Assembly (NCBI GenBank): GCA_002413355.1
Contig: DHWV01000048.1
Location: 1-17,589, forward strand
From: Desulfobulbaceae bacterium UBA5173
GTDB taxonomy: Bacteria > Desulfobacterota > Desulfobulbia > Desulfobulbales > Desulfobulbaceae
DNA: 17,589 nt
Reading direction: 5' to 3'
Positions 7,696-13,807 of this stretch are shown one piece after another. Both the position numbers and the translations under genes were made by a program. The stretch's first letter is position 1. Every line of letters begins with the position of its first letter. The notes beneath the pieces were generated by a model. That model ran no database searches. It was not told the DNA's origin and saw only the letters and a program-made list of their open reading frames with translations.

Positions 7696-7825
7696 TCCCC
7701 TGTTGGCAGCGGCCAGCGCAGAATGCTGTAGTGAAGGAGGCGCGCTGCTGTCCGCGTTCTCCTTTCGCAAGAATAAATGCGTTGTGCTTATCATGCAGTC
7801 AGCTTAATCTGGAAAAATGCATATC

Positions 7826-8707
7826 ATGCTTCTGCTTCAACGCCTCTTTTTCGTTCTTCTTTTTTCTCTTGCCTCAATCTCCGCTGCCCTTGCCGATCCT
7901 TTACCGATACTGGTCTCGATCATGCCGCAGCAATGGCTGGCCGAGCAGGTCGGCGGCAGTTTAGTCAGCGTTCATGTGCTGCTGGACAAAGGCCAAGATC
8001 CGCACGGGATGCAGCCAACCCCGGAGCAGGTGGCAACGCTGTTCCGCTCCAAGGTGTATTTTGCTATCGGCTTGGAGTTCGAGCGCGAGCTGCTGGCCAA
8101 AATCAGGCAGTCCGAGGCCAAAGTGAAGGTCGCTGATGTTTCCGCTGGCATTCACAAAATCGCCATGACTGAGCACGAGCACAGTCACTTCGATCAGGAG
8201 GAGGCACATTCCGGCGGCCTTGATCCGCACATCTGGCTTGATCCGCAGAACCTGCGGCAGATGGCGGTCAGCATGGCGGAAGCCTTGGCTGAGGCAGACC
8301 CGGCCAACGCGGCTGTGTATCAGCAGAATGCGCAGACAGCGACAAAAGCCTTGACCGCGTTGCACGAGGAGCTGCAAACGCTGCTCGCGCCGTTCAAAGG
8401 CCAGACCTTCCTCGTCTATCATCCGGCGTTCGGCTACTTTGCCAAAGCCTATGGCCTGCGCCAAAAGGCGGTGGAGATTGAGGGCAAGTCACCCTCGCCC
8501 AAGCAGCTCTATGATCTCATCAACAAGGCCAAGCAGGCAAAGGCCAAGGTGATCTTTGTGCAGCCGCAGTTTGACCGTAAAAACGCGGAAACCGTGGCCA
8601 AGGCCATTGGCGGCAGGGTGGCGGTGCTTGATCCAATGGCCGGGAATGTGCTGGAGAATCTGCGCTTCATGGCCAAGGAAATCAGTGCCGCTTTGGGCGG
8701 GAAATAA
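7826..8707 (+). CDS. znuA: Zinc ABC transporter, periplasmic binding protein
   Basis: A 293-residue cluster A-I metal-binding protein with an N-terminal signal peptide (hydrophobic to about residue 20, cleavage near ISAALA). Metal ligands seen: H60 (DPHGMQPT), H135 (DPHIWLDP), H199 (VYHPAFGYF) and D269 (LDPMAG). A His-rich loop (H117, H119, H121 and one more His) sits between the first two. His at the third position favours zinc over manganese, where Glu is usual. The start at 7826 is chosen because GGAAAA (7811-7816) is then nine bases away; the ATG at 7817 adds only three residues and is too close to that site. It begins the znuA-znuC-znuB unit, overlapping znuC by one base. No clear Zur operator was recognised upstream. 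Confidence 0.93.
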   Translation: MLLLQRLFFVLLFSLASISAALADPLPILVSIMPQQWLAEQVGGSLVSVHVLLDKGQDPHGMQPTPEQVATLFRSKVYFAIGLEFERELLAKIRQSEAKVKVADVSAGIHKIAMTEHEHSHFDQEEAHSGGLDPHIWLDPQNLRQMAVSMAEALAEADPANAAVYQQNAQTATKALTALHEELQTLLAPFKGQTFLVYHPAFGYFAKAYGLRQKAVEIEGKSPSPKQLYDLINKAKQAKAKVIFVQPQFDRKNAETVAKAIGGRVAVLDPMAGNVLENLRFMAKEISAALGGK

Positions 8708-9465
8708 TGACCGAAGCCGCCATCGCAATCCGCGACCTCTGCTTCGCCTACAGCCCGGACATCCCGGTGCTGTCTGAGGTGCGCTTAGATGTCTGGCCGC
8801 AGGACGCGGCCTGCATTGTCGGCCCGAACGGCGGCGGCAAGACCACGCTGGTCAAGCTGATCTTAGGTCTCATCAGCCCGGATAACGGCAGCATCCGCAT
8901 CTATGGCCAGACACCGGCAGCGGCGCGGCGGCGGATCGGCTATGTGCCCCAATATGCCCGCTACGATGCCTGCTTTCCCATCTCGGCCCTGGAGGTAGTC
9001 TGCATGGCCCGGCTGGGCAGCACGTTCAGCGGTCGCTACAGCAGGCAGGACAAGCAGGCGGCCTTGGACGCGCTGGATGCAGTCAGCTTGGCTGATCTCG
9101 CCAAGCGGCCCTTTACCGCGCTGTCTGGCGGGCAGCGACAGCGGGTGCTGATCGCCCGCGCTCTTGCCTCCGGCGGCGACATTCTCATCCTGGATGAACC
9201 CACAGCCAGTCTTGACCGCGAGTCCGAGCAGCAGCTTCTTGGTCTGCTGGCCGAATTGAACAAGACAATGATCGTCCTGATGGTGACGCACGAAGTGGGC
9301 TTTTCCTCGACCTTTTTCAAGCGGATCATCTGCGTCAACAACAAGGTCTATGTCCATCCGACCAGCGCGCTGACCGGCGAGCTGATCCGCGAGATGTACG
9401 GCGGCGACCTGCAAATGATCCGGCACGACCATCGCTGCTGCCCGGAAGGACATCAACATGACTGA
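8707..9465 (+). CDS. znuC: Zinc ABC transporter, ATP-binding protein
   Basis: A 252-residue ABC ATPase that powers metal import through ZnuB. The Walker A motif is GPNGGGKTT (39-47), the signature LSGGQ (139-143) and Walker B ILILDEP (159-165), followed by a switch His in MVTHE. The start overlaps the znuA stop (TAATGA), so translation is coupled. The C-terminus is distinctive: residues about 238-252 read IRHDHRCCPEGHQHD, with four His and two Cys. This could bind metal and sense cytoplasmic zinc; His-rich tails are known in some ZnuC proteins, but the CC pair is notable. The last eight bases overlap znuB. Confidence 0.94.
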   Translation: MTEAAIAIRDLCFAYSPDIPVLSEVRLDVWPQDAACIVGPNGGGKTTLVKLILGLISPDNGSIRIYGQTPAAARRRIGYVPQYARYDACFPISALEVVCMARLGSTFSGRYSRQDKQAALDALDAVSLADLAKRPFTALSGGQRQRVLIARALASGGDILILDEPTASLDRESEQQLLGLLAELNKTMIVLMVTHEVGFSSTFFKRIICVNNKVYVHPTSALTGELIREMYGGDLQMIRHDHRCCPEGHQHD

Positions 9466-10306
9466 GCTGTTTGCGGCATTGCTGGACCCGGACCTGCCTT
9501 TCCTCCGTTACGGCCTGCTCACCGGCCTGTTAGCCTCGATCTCCTTCGGCATTATCGGCACCTTCGTGGTGGTGCGGCGGATCAGCTACTTGGCCGGGGC
9601 GATCTCGCACTGCATCCTGGCTGGCATCGGCGGCGGCTTGTACTTGCAGACTGTGGCGGGCATCTCGTGGTTCACGCCCATGCAAGGCGCAGTGATTGTC
9701 GCCCTGCTCTCGGCAGTGATCCTCGCCCAAGTCAGCCGCCATGCCGGGCAAAGGGAGGATTCGATCATCGGTGCGCTCTGGTCTGGCGGCATGTCCATCG
9801 GCTATCTGTTCATCGCCAAAACGCCGGGCTACTTTGACCCCAACTCGTATCTGTTCGGCAACATCCTGCTGATCACCAAGCAGGACATTGTCTTTGTCGC
9901 CGGGCTGGACATCGTTATTCTCGCTGTGGTCGGCATCTTCTACAACAAGCTGCTCGCGCTCTGTTTTGACGAGGAGTACGCCCTGCTGCGCGGGGTGCGC
10001 ACCCAGTGGCTGCATCTGCTTCTGCTCTGCCTGACCGCCCTGACCATTGTCCTACTCATCCGCATTGTCGGCATCATCATGGTGATTGCCCTGCTCACCC
10101 TGCCTGCGGCCATCGCTGGCGGCTTTGCGAGCAGCATCCGCCAGATGATGCTCATCGCCACCATTGTCTGCGCGGTGTTCATCACTGCCGGGTTGGGCGC
10201 GAGCTTCTACCTTGATCTGCCCAGCGGCTCGGTGATCATTTTGATTGCCACGGGTGCGTATCTGCTCAGTCTCGCCTTTGGCAGATCGATGGGCGGCAAA
10301 GGCTGA
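9458..10306 (+). CDS. znuB: Zinc ABC transporter, permease
   Basis: A 282-residue, highly hydrophobic ABC-3 family permease with about eight membrane helices. Family landmarks include FVVVRRISYLAGAISHCILA near residues 32-51, GYFDPNSYLFGNILLI in the middle and the cytoplasmic loop ALCFDEEYALLRGV that meets the ATPase. It forms the channel for zinc delivered by ZnuA. GGAAGGA (9444-9450) lies seven bases before the ATG, within the end of znuC, so the three genes are one translationally linked unit. After its stop there is a short inverted repeat (AATCC 10308-10312 / GGATT) without a T-run. Confidence 0.94.
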   Translation: MTELFAALLDPDLPFLRYGLLTGLLASISFGIIGTFVVVRRISYLAGAISHCILAGIGGGLYLQTVAGISWFTPMQGAVIVALLSAVILAQVSRHAGQREDSIIGALWSGGMSIGYLFIAKTPGYFDPNSYLFGNILLITKQDIVFVAGLDIVILAVVGIFYNKLLALCFDEEYALLRGVRTQWLHLLLLCLTALTIVLLIRIVGIIMVIALLTLPAAIAGGFASSIRQMMLIATIVCAVFITAGLGASFYLDLPSGSVIILIATGAYLLSLAFGRSMGGKG

Positions 10307-10407
10307 AATCCGGCGCGGCGGGATTGCAGTGTTTCTGTATGAAGCGACATAGGCACTCGAAACAGCAGAAATCCCCGTGCCGACAAAACTTGCACAAAAA
10401 AAAGCTC

Positions 10408-10436
10408 TTGAGGAACATTTGCGCATCCTATACAAT
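10408..10436 (+). promoter_or_regulatory. Sigma-70-type promoter for the first lipoprotein gene
   Basis: TTGAGG (10408-10413) and TACAAT (10431-10436) are separated by exactly 17 bp. The -10 box matches consensus at five of six positions. The predicted start is about 10443, giving a leader of roughly 37 nt to the ATG at 10480. Confidence 0.6.
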
Positions 10437-10479
10437 GCGGCAAATGATGTGCTGACGATCTTCAATGAGGAGAAAGATC

Positions 10480-11004
10480 ATGAATAAACTGCCTGCGTTC
10501 GCCACGCTTTTTGCCGTTTCTGTCCTAAGCGGCTGCACGGTCTGCACGAACTGCGAGCCTGAATACCAGACAGACAGTTCGCTGACCACGGTGTACAAAT
10601 ACACCTCGTATCCCGGCGGTTCCTCGACTATCCGCACCTCGCAGTCATACGGCAGCACCTCCACGTACAACAACCTCATCCCGCCGCGCCTGTCAACGCC
10701 ATTGTATTATCCATCGTACAATGTGGTGCCAACTATCAATTTTGGGCCGACCAGATCGATCTACAACAGCTCGTATGACAATTATGGCCGCAGCTCGTAT
10801 GGTGGCGGCGGCTATGCAGGGCCAGCCTTCCCCCCCCCGCCGATGCAGCCCATGCCTTATCCGACGGAATGGTATTATCCCTTCAAACGCCTGTCTCCCG
10901 GTGTGTTCGTGCCGTGGAATCAACCGCGCTTCACGGCTGCACCGTCATATTATCCGCCGCTGCCGACGATGTATCCTCAGCAACAACTGTGGTATTACCC
11001 GTAA
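10480..11004 (+). CDS. Tyr/Pro/Ser-rich lipoprotein of unknown function
   Basis: A 174-residue predicted lipoprotein. The signal peptide ends in the lipobox LSGC with C19 as the lipidated residue, followed closely by two more Cys (TVCTNC). The rest is low complexity: many Tyr, Ser, Pro and Gly, e.g. YGRSSYGGGGYAGPAF, then PPPPMQPMPYP and a C-terminal YYPP/LWYYP pattern. No known domain is recognised; it is probably an envelope or surface protein. The start at 10480 is chosen over the in-frame ATG at 10465 because AGGAG (10468-10472) then lies seven bases upstream. The gene contains a run of nine C (10830-10838) inside the Pro stretch, a potential slippage site. It is the first of four consecutive small lipoprotein genes. 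Confidence 0.8.
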   Translation: MNKLPAFATLFAVSVLSGCTVCTNCEPEYQTDSSLTTVYKYTSYPGGSSTIRTSQSYGSTSTYNNLIPPRLSTPLYYPSYNVVPTINFGPTRSIYNSSYDNYGRSSYGGGGYAGPAFPPPPMQPMPYPTEWYYPFKRLSPGVFVPWNQPRFTAAPSYYPPLPTMYPQQQLWYYP

Positions 11005-11022
11005 GAAACCAAGGGAATCCTG

Positions 11023-11051
11023 TTGAGTGTCCTGCCGCATTCGTCTATAAT
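11023..11051 (+). promoter_or_regulatory. Strong sigma-70-type promoter for the second lipoprotein gene
   Basis: TTGAGT (11023-11028) and a perfect TATAAT (11046-11051) at 17 bp spacing, starting 18 bp after the previous gene's stop. The leader would be about 45 nt. Confidence 0.75.
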
Positions 11052-11103
11052 ACAAAAAGACAGACTGGCTGAGATCGCACAACCCCTTGCCATGAGGTAT
11101 ACC

Positions 11104-11328
11104 ATGAAAACAGGAAAAATACTGCTGACGGCTGCTGCCGCCATGTTCGGTCTGAGTGGATGCTACTACTACCCTCCCCCGCCTCCGGTTATGGTCGGGC
11201 CAGCTCCAGGCGTTGGCATTGTCGTGCCTGCGCCGAGCATTGTGGTACCTGTCGTGCCTCGTTATCGGGATCATTACTATTACGACAGGCACCATGACTA
11301 CCGTTATGGCCGCTATCATTACCGGTGA
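11104..11328 (+). CDS. Small Tyr/His/Pro-rich lipoprotein, unknown function
   Basis: A 74-residue predicted lipoprotein with signal peptide MKTGKILLTAAAAMFGLSGC; C20 is the lipidation site. The mature part opens with YYYPPPPP, has a Val/Pro-rich middle and ends in a run of Tyr, His, Arg and Asp (residues about 58-74, DHYYYDRHHDYRYGRYHYR). That basic, aromatic, His-containing tail could bind metal, peptidoglycan or other anions; this is inference. GAGGT (11094-11098) precedes the ATG; the longer open frame back to a TTG at 11023 overlaps the promoter and is not used. It has its own strong promoter. Confidence 0.78.
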   Translation: MKTGKILLTAAAAMFGLSGCYYYPPPPPVMVGPAPGVGIVVPAPSIVVPVVPRYRDHYYYDRHHDYRYGRYHYR

Positions 11329-11347
11329 AAGTGGCCCAATAAAAAAC

Positions 11348-11377
11348 TTGAAGAGCAGACGTAAGATACGGTATAAT
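11348..11377 (+). promoter_or_regulatory. Sigma-70-type promoter for the third lipoprotein gene
   Basis: TTGAAG (11348-11353) and a perfect TATAAT (11372-11377) with 18 bp between them. The predicted start is near 11384 and the leader about 55 nt. Confidence 0.7.
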
Positions 11378-11439
11378 AATCAATCGGCATATTTCATCAG
11401 GAAATGCCTGCTCATCATTTCACCTTGCGAGGAACCACT

Positions 11440-11565
11440 ATGAAGTTCGTCAAACTGGCCGTTCTCATGCTTGCCGCTGCTTGCCTGTTCTCCGCCTGCA
11501 CGGTCTATAATCAGGAGGCACCTAAATCCTCCAAAGCACCGTCTAACAGCCCTGTGCAGCAGTAA
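11440..11565 (+). CDS. 41-residue micro-lipoprotein
   Basis: A very short gene: MKFVKLAVLMLAAACLFSAC is a textbook lipoprotein signal with C20 in the lipobox FSAC, leaving a mature part of only 22 residues rich in Ser, Pro, Lys and Gln. GAGGA (11429-11433) gives a well-placed ribosome binding site, and a promoter and a strong terminator flank it, so it is a complete unit despite its size. Its signal peptide resembles that of the 43-residue gene at 11658, suggesting an old duplication. Function unknown; entericidin-like or osmotically inducible micro-lipoproteins are comparable in size but not clearly homologous. Confidence 0.75.
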   Translation: MKFVKLAVLMLAAACLFSACTVYNQEAPKSSKAPSNSPVQQ

Positions 11566-11581
11566 CCTGACACCACATCGG

Positions 11582-11623
11582 CAAGGATCCCTTGTCATCA
11601 AGCGGCAAGGGATCCTTGTTTTT
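11582..11623 (+). terminator. Intrinsic terminator with perfect 13-bp stem
   Basis: CAAGGATCCCTTG (11582-11594) pairs perfectly with CAAGGGATCCTTG (11606-11618) around an 11-nt loop, followed by five T. It ends the 41-residue lipoprotein transcript. The next lipoprotein gene begins 35 bp further on and has no clear promoter of its own, so it may depend on read-through here. Confidence 0.88.
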
Positions 11624-11657
11624 GGGCTATGAAAGGATTACCGAGGAAGGAATTATT

Positions 11658-11789
11658 ATGAAACTGATCAAGCAGATTGTTTTGTTGCTTGTTGCCGCCT
11701 GTCTGTTTTCAGGATGCTGGCATCATCATGAAACGTCTCGTCATGAGAGACCTGTTCGTCATGCCAGCGATCATGAATATCGCAGATAA
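11658..11789 (+). CDS. 43-residue His-rich micro-lipoprotein
   Basis: The signal peptide MKLIKQIVLLLVAACLFSGC carries a clear lipobox (FSGC, C20). The mature part is 24 residues with seven His and several Arg/Glu (WHHHETSRHERPVRHASDHE). GAGGAAGGA (11643-11651) is a strong ribosome binding site six bases before ATG. The His density suggests binding of zinc or another transition metal in the envelope, in line with the nearby zinc importer and the exported carbonic anhydrase; this is inference. It is a paralogue-like partner of the gene at 11440 (similar signal, different mature part). No separate promoter is evident downstream of the terminator at 11582-11623. Confidence 0.72.
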   Translation: MKLIKQIVLLLVAACLFSGCWHHHETSRHERPVRHASDHEYRR

Positions 11790-11813
11790 CCGCGCAGGTT
11801 GACATGGAGCAGC

Positions 11814-11847
11814 CGGGATTCCCATCCCCTTTGAAAAAAGAATCCCG
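11814..11847. other. Inverted repeat (8-bp stem) after the His-rich lipoprotein
   Basis: CGGGATTC (11814-11821) pairs with GAATCCCG (11840-11847) around an 18-nt loop. There is no T-run on the plus strand. It could stabilise the 3' end of the upstream transcript or be a factor-binding site; it is not a standard intrinsic terminator. Confidence 0.4.
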
Positions 11848-11882
11848 CCGCACCATGCCCCGCAGAACACAGCTTCACCCCC

Positions 11883-11910
11883 TTGACAGCACCACCCTTC
11901 CCTATATAAT
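11883..11910 (+). promoter_or_regulatory. Near-consensus sigma-70 promoter of the carbonic anhydrase gene
   Basis: Perfect TTGACA (11883-11888) and perfect TATAAT (11905-11910) at 16 bp spacing, the best promoter match in the window. Start near 11917, leader about 88 nt. Confidence 0.85.
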
Positions 11911-11920
11911 GACTGCAATA

Positions 11921-11940
11921 TCTTCCTGTGTGCAGGAAGA
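11921..11940 (+). other. 5'-UTR hairpin of the carbonic anhydrase mRNA
   Basis: TCTTCCTG (11921-11928) pairs perfectly with CAGGAAGA (11933-11940) around a TGTG tetraloop. It lies within a few bases of the predicted transcript 5' end, where a stem usually protects mRNA from 5'-dependent decay. It is too far from the ribosome binding site (11994-11998) to hide it. Confidence 0.55.
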
Positions 11941-12004
11941 GGCGGGCAGTTCCGTGCTGTCCGGCAAGCCCCTCAGCATATATAAACTTTTTCAGGAGAA
12001 CCAG

Positions 12005-12862
12005 ATGAAGAAAGGAATTATCACAAGTGTTGTCGGTGTCTGCCTGCTGGCCTTGGCCGCCGCGCCCGCCTTTGCCACCGATCTGACCGCAGATCAGGCT
12101 CTGACCAAGCTCAAAGAGGGCAACGAGCGTTTTGTCAGCGGCAAGTCCATGCACCCGCACACTGACGCGGCCCGGCTGGCACTGGCAGGCTCCGAGGATC
12201 AGGGCAAGCACGCCTTCGCCACGGTCATCTCCTGCTCAGATTCCAGAGTGCCGGTTGAGCTCCTTTTTGACACGGGCATCATGGATACCTTTATCATCCG
12301 TGTTGCCGGCAACGTAGTTGACACGGACGAAGCTGGCTCCATCGAGTACGGCTTGGCCCATGTCAACACACCGCTCTTCGTCGTGCTTGGCCACACCCAA
12401 TGCGGCGCAGTCAAGGCGGTCACTGCCGCGACACTGGGCCATGGTCATCCGCTGGAGATCAACATTCCGCCGCTGGTGGACAACATTGGGCCTGCGGTCA
12501 AGCGGGCTATCGAGAAGAACCCCAAGGCTGAGGAGAAAGATATTGTTCCGGCGGCCATTGTCGAGAACGTCTGGCAGAGCGTGACTGACCTCTTCATGAG
12601 AAGCGCGAAAGCACGTGAGATGGTTAAAGAAGGTAAGGTCAAGGTAGTTGGCGCACTGTATGACGTGAGCACCGGCAAGGTGGAGTGGCTGCCGGAGGAC
12701 AAGGTTGCCAGCATTCTCGCTGAGGTGGAAAAAAATCCGAAACGCCAGATGCAGGCGATGGCTGACGAAGGCAAAGGCCACGAGGAACACGGCAGTAAGA
12801 AGGAAGAGCATAAGGCCGAACCGACTCAAGAGAAAGAAGGACATGGCTCTGTCAAAAAATAA
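12005..12862 (+). CDS. Exported beta-class carbonic anhydrase
   Basis: A 285-residue protein that interconverts CO2 and bicarbonate. The signal peptide is residues 1-24, cleaved after AFA, so the enzyme is periplasmic. The catalytic zinc site is complete: C77, D79 and R81 in CSDSRVP, and H130 and C133 in LGHTQCGAV. The core continues to about 250 (VGALYDVSTGKVEWL). After it comes a tail of about 35 residues dominated by Lys, Glu and His (KGHEEHGSKKEEHKAEP), absent from compact family members and possibly metal- or surface-binding. AGGAG (11994-11998) sits six bases before the ATG; the long open frame upstream covers the promoter and is not coding. It is monocistronic, with its own promoter, UTR hairpin and terminator. 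Export of a beta-class enzyme is known but less usual than cytoplasmic location. Confidence 0.93.
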   Translation: MKKGIITSVVGVCLLALAAAPAFATDLTADQALTKLKEGNERFVSGKSMHPHTDAARLALAGSEDQGKHAFATVISCSDSRVPVELLFDTGIMDTFIIRVAGNVVDTDEAGSIEYGLAHVNTPLFVVLGHTQCGAVKAVTAATLGHGHPLEINIPPLVDNIGPAVKRAIEKNPKAEEKDIVPAAIVENVWQSVTDLFMRSAKAREMVKEGKVKVVGALYDVSTGKVEWLPEDKVASILAEVEKNPKRQMQAMADEGKGHEEHGSKKEEHKAEPTQEKEGHGSVKK

Positions 12863-12913
12863 GGGCATGAAACGTATCGCGTTTTTCAGGCAGCTTGCCT
12901 GAGCAACGGAAGG

Positions 12914-12949
12914 AAAGGCCGGATTGAAGAATCTGGCCTTTTGTTTTTT
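12914..12949 (+). terminator. Intrinsic terminator of the carbonic anhydrase gene
   Basis: AAAGGCCGGATT (12914-12925) pairs with AATCTGGCCTTT (12930-12941), one G-U pair, GAAG tetraloop, followed by a T-rich tract to 12949. The A-rich left flank could allow it to act in both directions. Confidence 0.9.
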
Positions 12950-13075
12950 CAGGCTTCAAGCATGTCTGTGCACAGTCAGCAGGATGCTGCGTCTTGACAG
13001 AAGGCTTCTTTTCTGAGAAACTGAGAACAATGCGTTGACACCTGCCGAAACTTTTCTTTGCCGTTGGCCGATCTG

Positions 13076-13741
13076 ATGATGTTCCGCTCATCCTTCCCGC
13101 TCTGGTTCCTTGCGTTGTCAGCAGCGGCAATTTTTCCGTTCCCGGCGCAGGCAACCCGAGGCAATGTACTGGCTAAGGGAATTGTTTATCAGGCCGCGAC
13201 CTACATCAGCCATCCCCGCTACGGCACGCATCCAAGCTATTACGGCAATCCCCCGGAGCAGGTTGTTGACATCAACATCGGCACGAACAGCGACGATGAT
13301 TATGGGATGTCGCTTTTTGCGCCAGAAGACGGCACCGTGACGGTCATTCACCGCAACAGCAACGCCTGGGGATATTCGCTTGAATGGTGCAATCGTGCTG
13401 GCACGGAGCGTCTCTTCATGGCCCATTTGAAATGTATCGTTCAGGTCGGGTCAGTGCTTGCAGGCCAAAAAATAGCGGAGATCGGCGGCACTGGCGGCTG
13501 GAAACCCCATCTGCACATTGAAAGCTCCAAGGGCTGGCTGGCACTGTCCGGCTGCATTGTGCGGCCGCCGGTCAATCCGTATGGCAATGGAACACTGCAT
13601 GTCTCTAATGGCCCGGCACCGCTTCAAGGCTTTTTCACGCCGCTGCCAATCATTGCAAAGCAATTTTTTCCGCAACGCAACGGAACAATCATGGAGCTGG
13701 GCGGCGGAAGCGGCATGAGGCCCTTTGCCGGGCAGCACTGA
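13076..13741 (+). CDS. Exported M23 (LytM)-fold protein with altered metal site
   Basis: About 221 residues with a signal peptide (hydrophobic 7-22, cleavage near PAQA26). The central part follows the LytM/M23 plan: VVDINIG with D65, then FAPEDGTVTVIHRNSNAWGY, then MAHLKCIVQVGSVLAGQKIA, then GGTGG and PHLHIES with H145 and H147. In active M23 peptidases the first zinc ligand is a His four residues before the Asp; here that position is Glu (E61), so catalysis is doubtful or altered. Some M23-fold proteins without the full site act as activators of amidases. Start: ATG at 13076 or 13079, neither with a convincing ribosome binding site; an upstream TTG at 13058 is less likely. The C-terminal 60 residues (QGFFTPLPIIAKQF...) are not recognised. 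Confidence 0.72.
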   Translation: MMFRSSFPLWFLALSAAAIFPFPAQATRGNVLAKGIVYQAATYISHPRYGTHPSYYGNPPEQVVDINIGTNSDDDYGMSLFAPEDGTVTVIHRNSNAWGYSLEWCNRAGTERLFMAHLKCIVQVGSVLAGQKIAEIGGTGGWKPHLHIESSKGWLALSGCIVRPPVNPYGNGTLHVSNGPAPLQGFFTPLPIIAKQFFPQRNGTIMELGGGSGMRPFAGQH

Positions 13742-13807
13742 CCTGCTATTTTCCCTCATCACAGCCCTGCATAAGCATTTTCCCTGCCAATCACCAAAAA
13801 AATCATC

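Noticed and set aside
7009..7794. 261-codon minus-strand frame over the SPFH gene
   Set aside because: Antisense shadow of a well-supported Band 7 gene; Arg/His/Leu-rich composition typical of reversed coding DNA.
7782..7810. TTGTGC - 17 bp - TAATCT as a znuA promoter
   Set aside because: A start near 7817 would remove the ribosome binding site at 7811-7816 and leave almost no leader for ATG 7826; the boxes are also weak.
7770..7825. Search for a Zur/Fur-type palindrome before znuA
   Set aside because: No convincing inverted repeat of the known Zur type was found by eye.
10465..10479. ATG at 10465 as start of the first lipoprotein
   Set aside because: It contains the ribosome binding site used by ATG 10480, and the extra residues would disturb a standard lipoprotein signal.
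12994..13040. Two TTGACA boxes (12994-12999, 13035-13040) upstream of the M23-like gene
   Set aside because: Neither has a -10-like hexamer at 15-19 bp; the match to a promoter is therefore one-sided.
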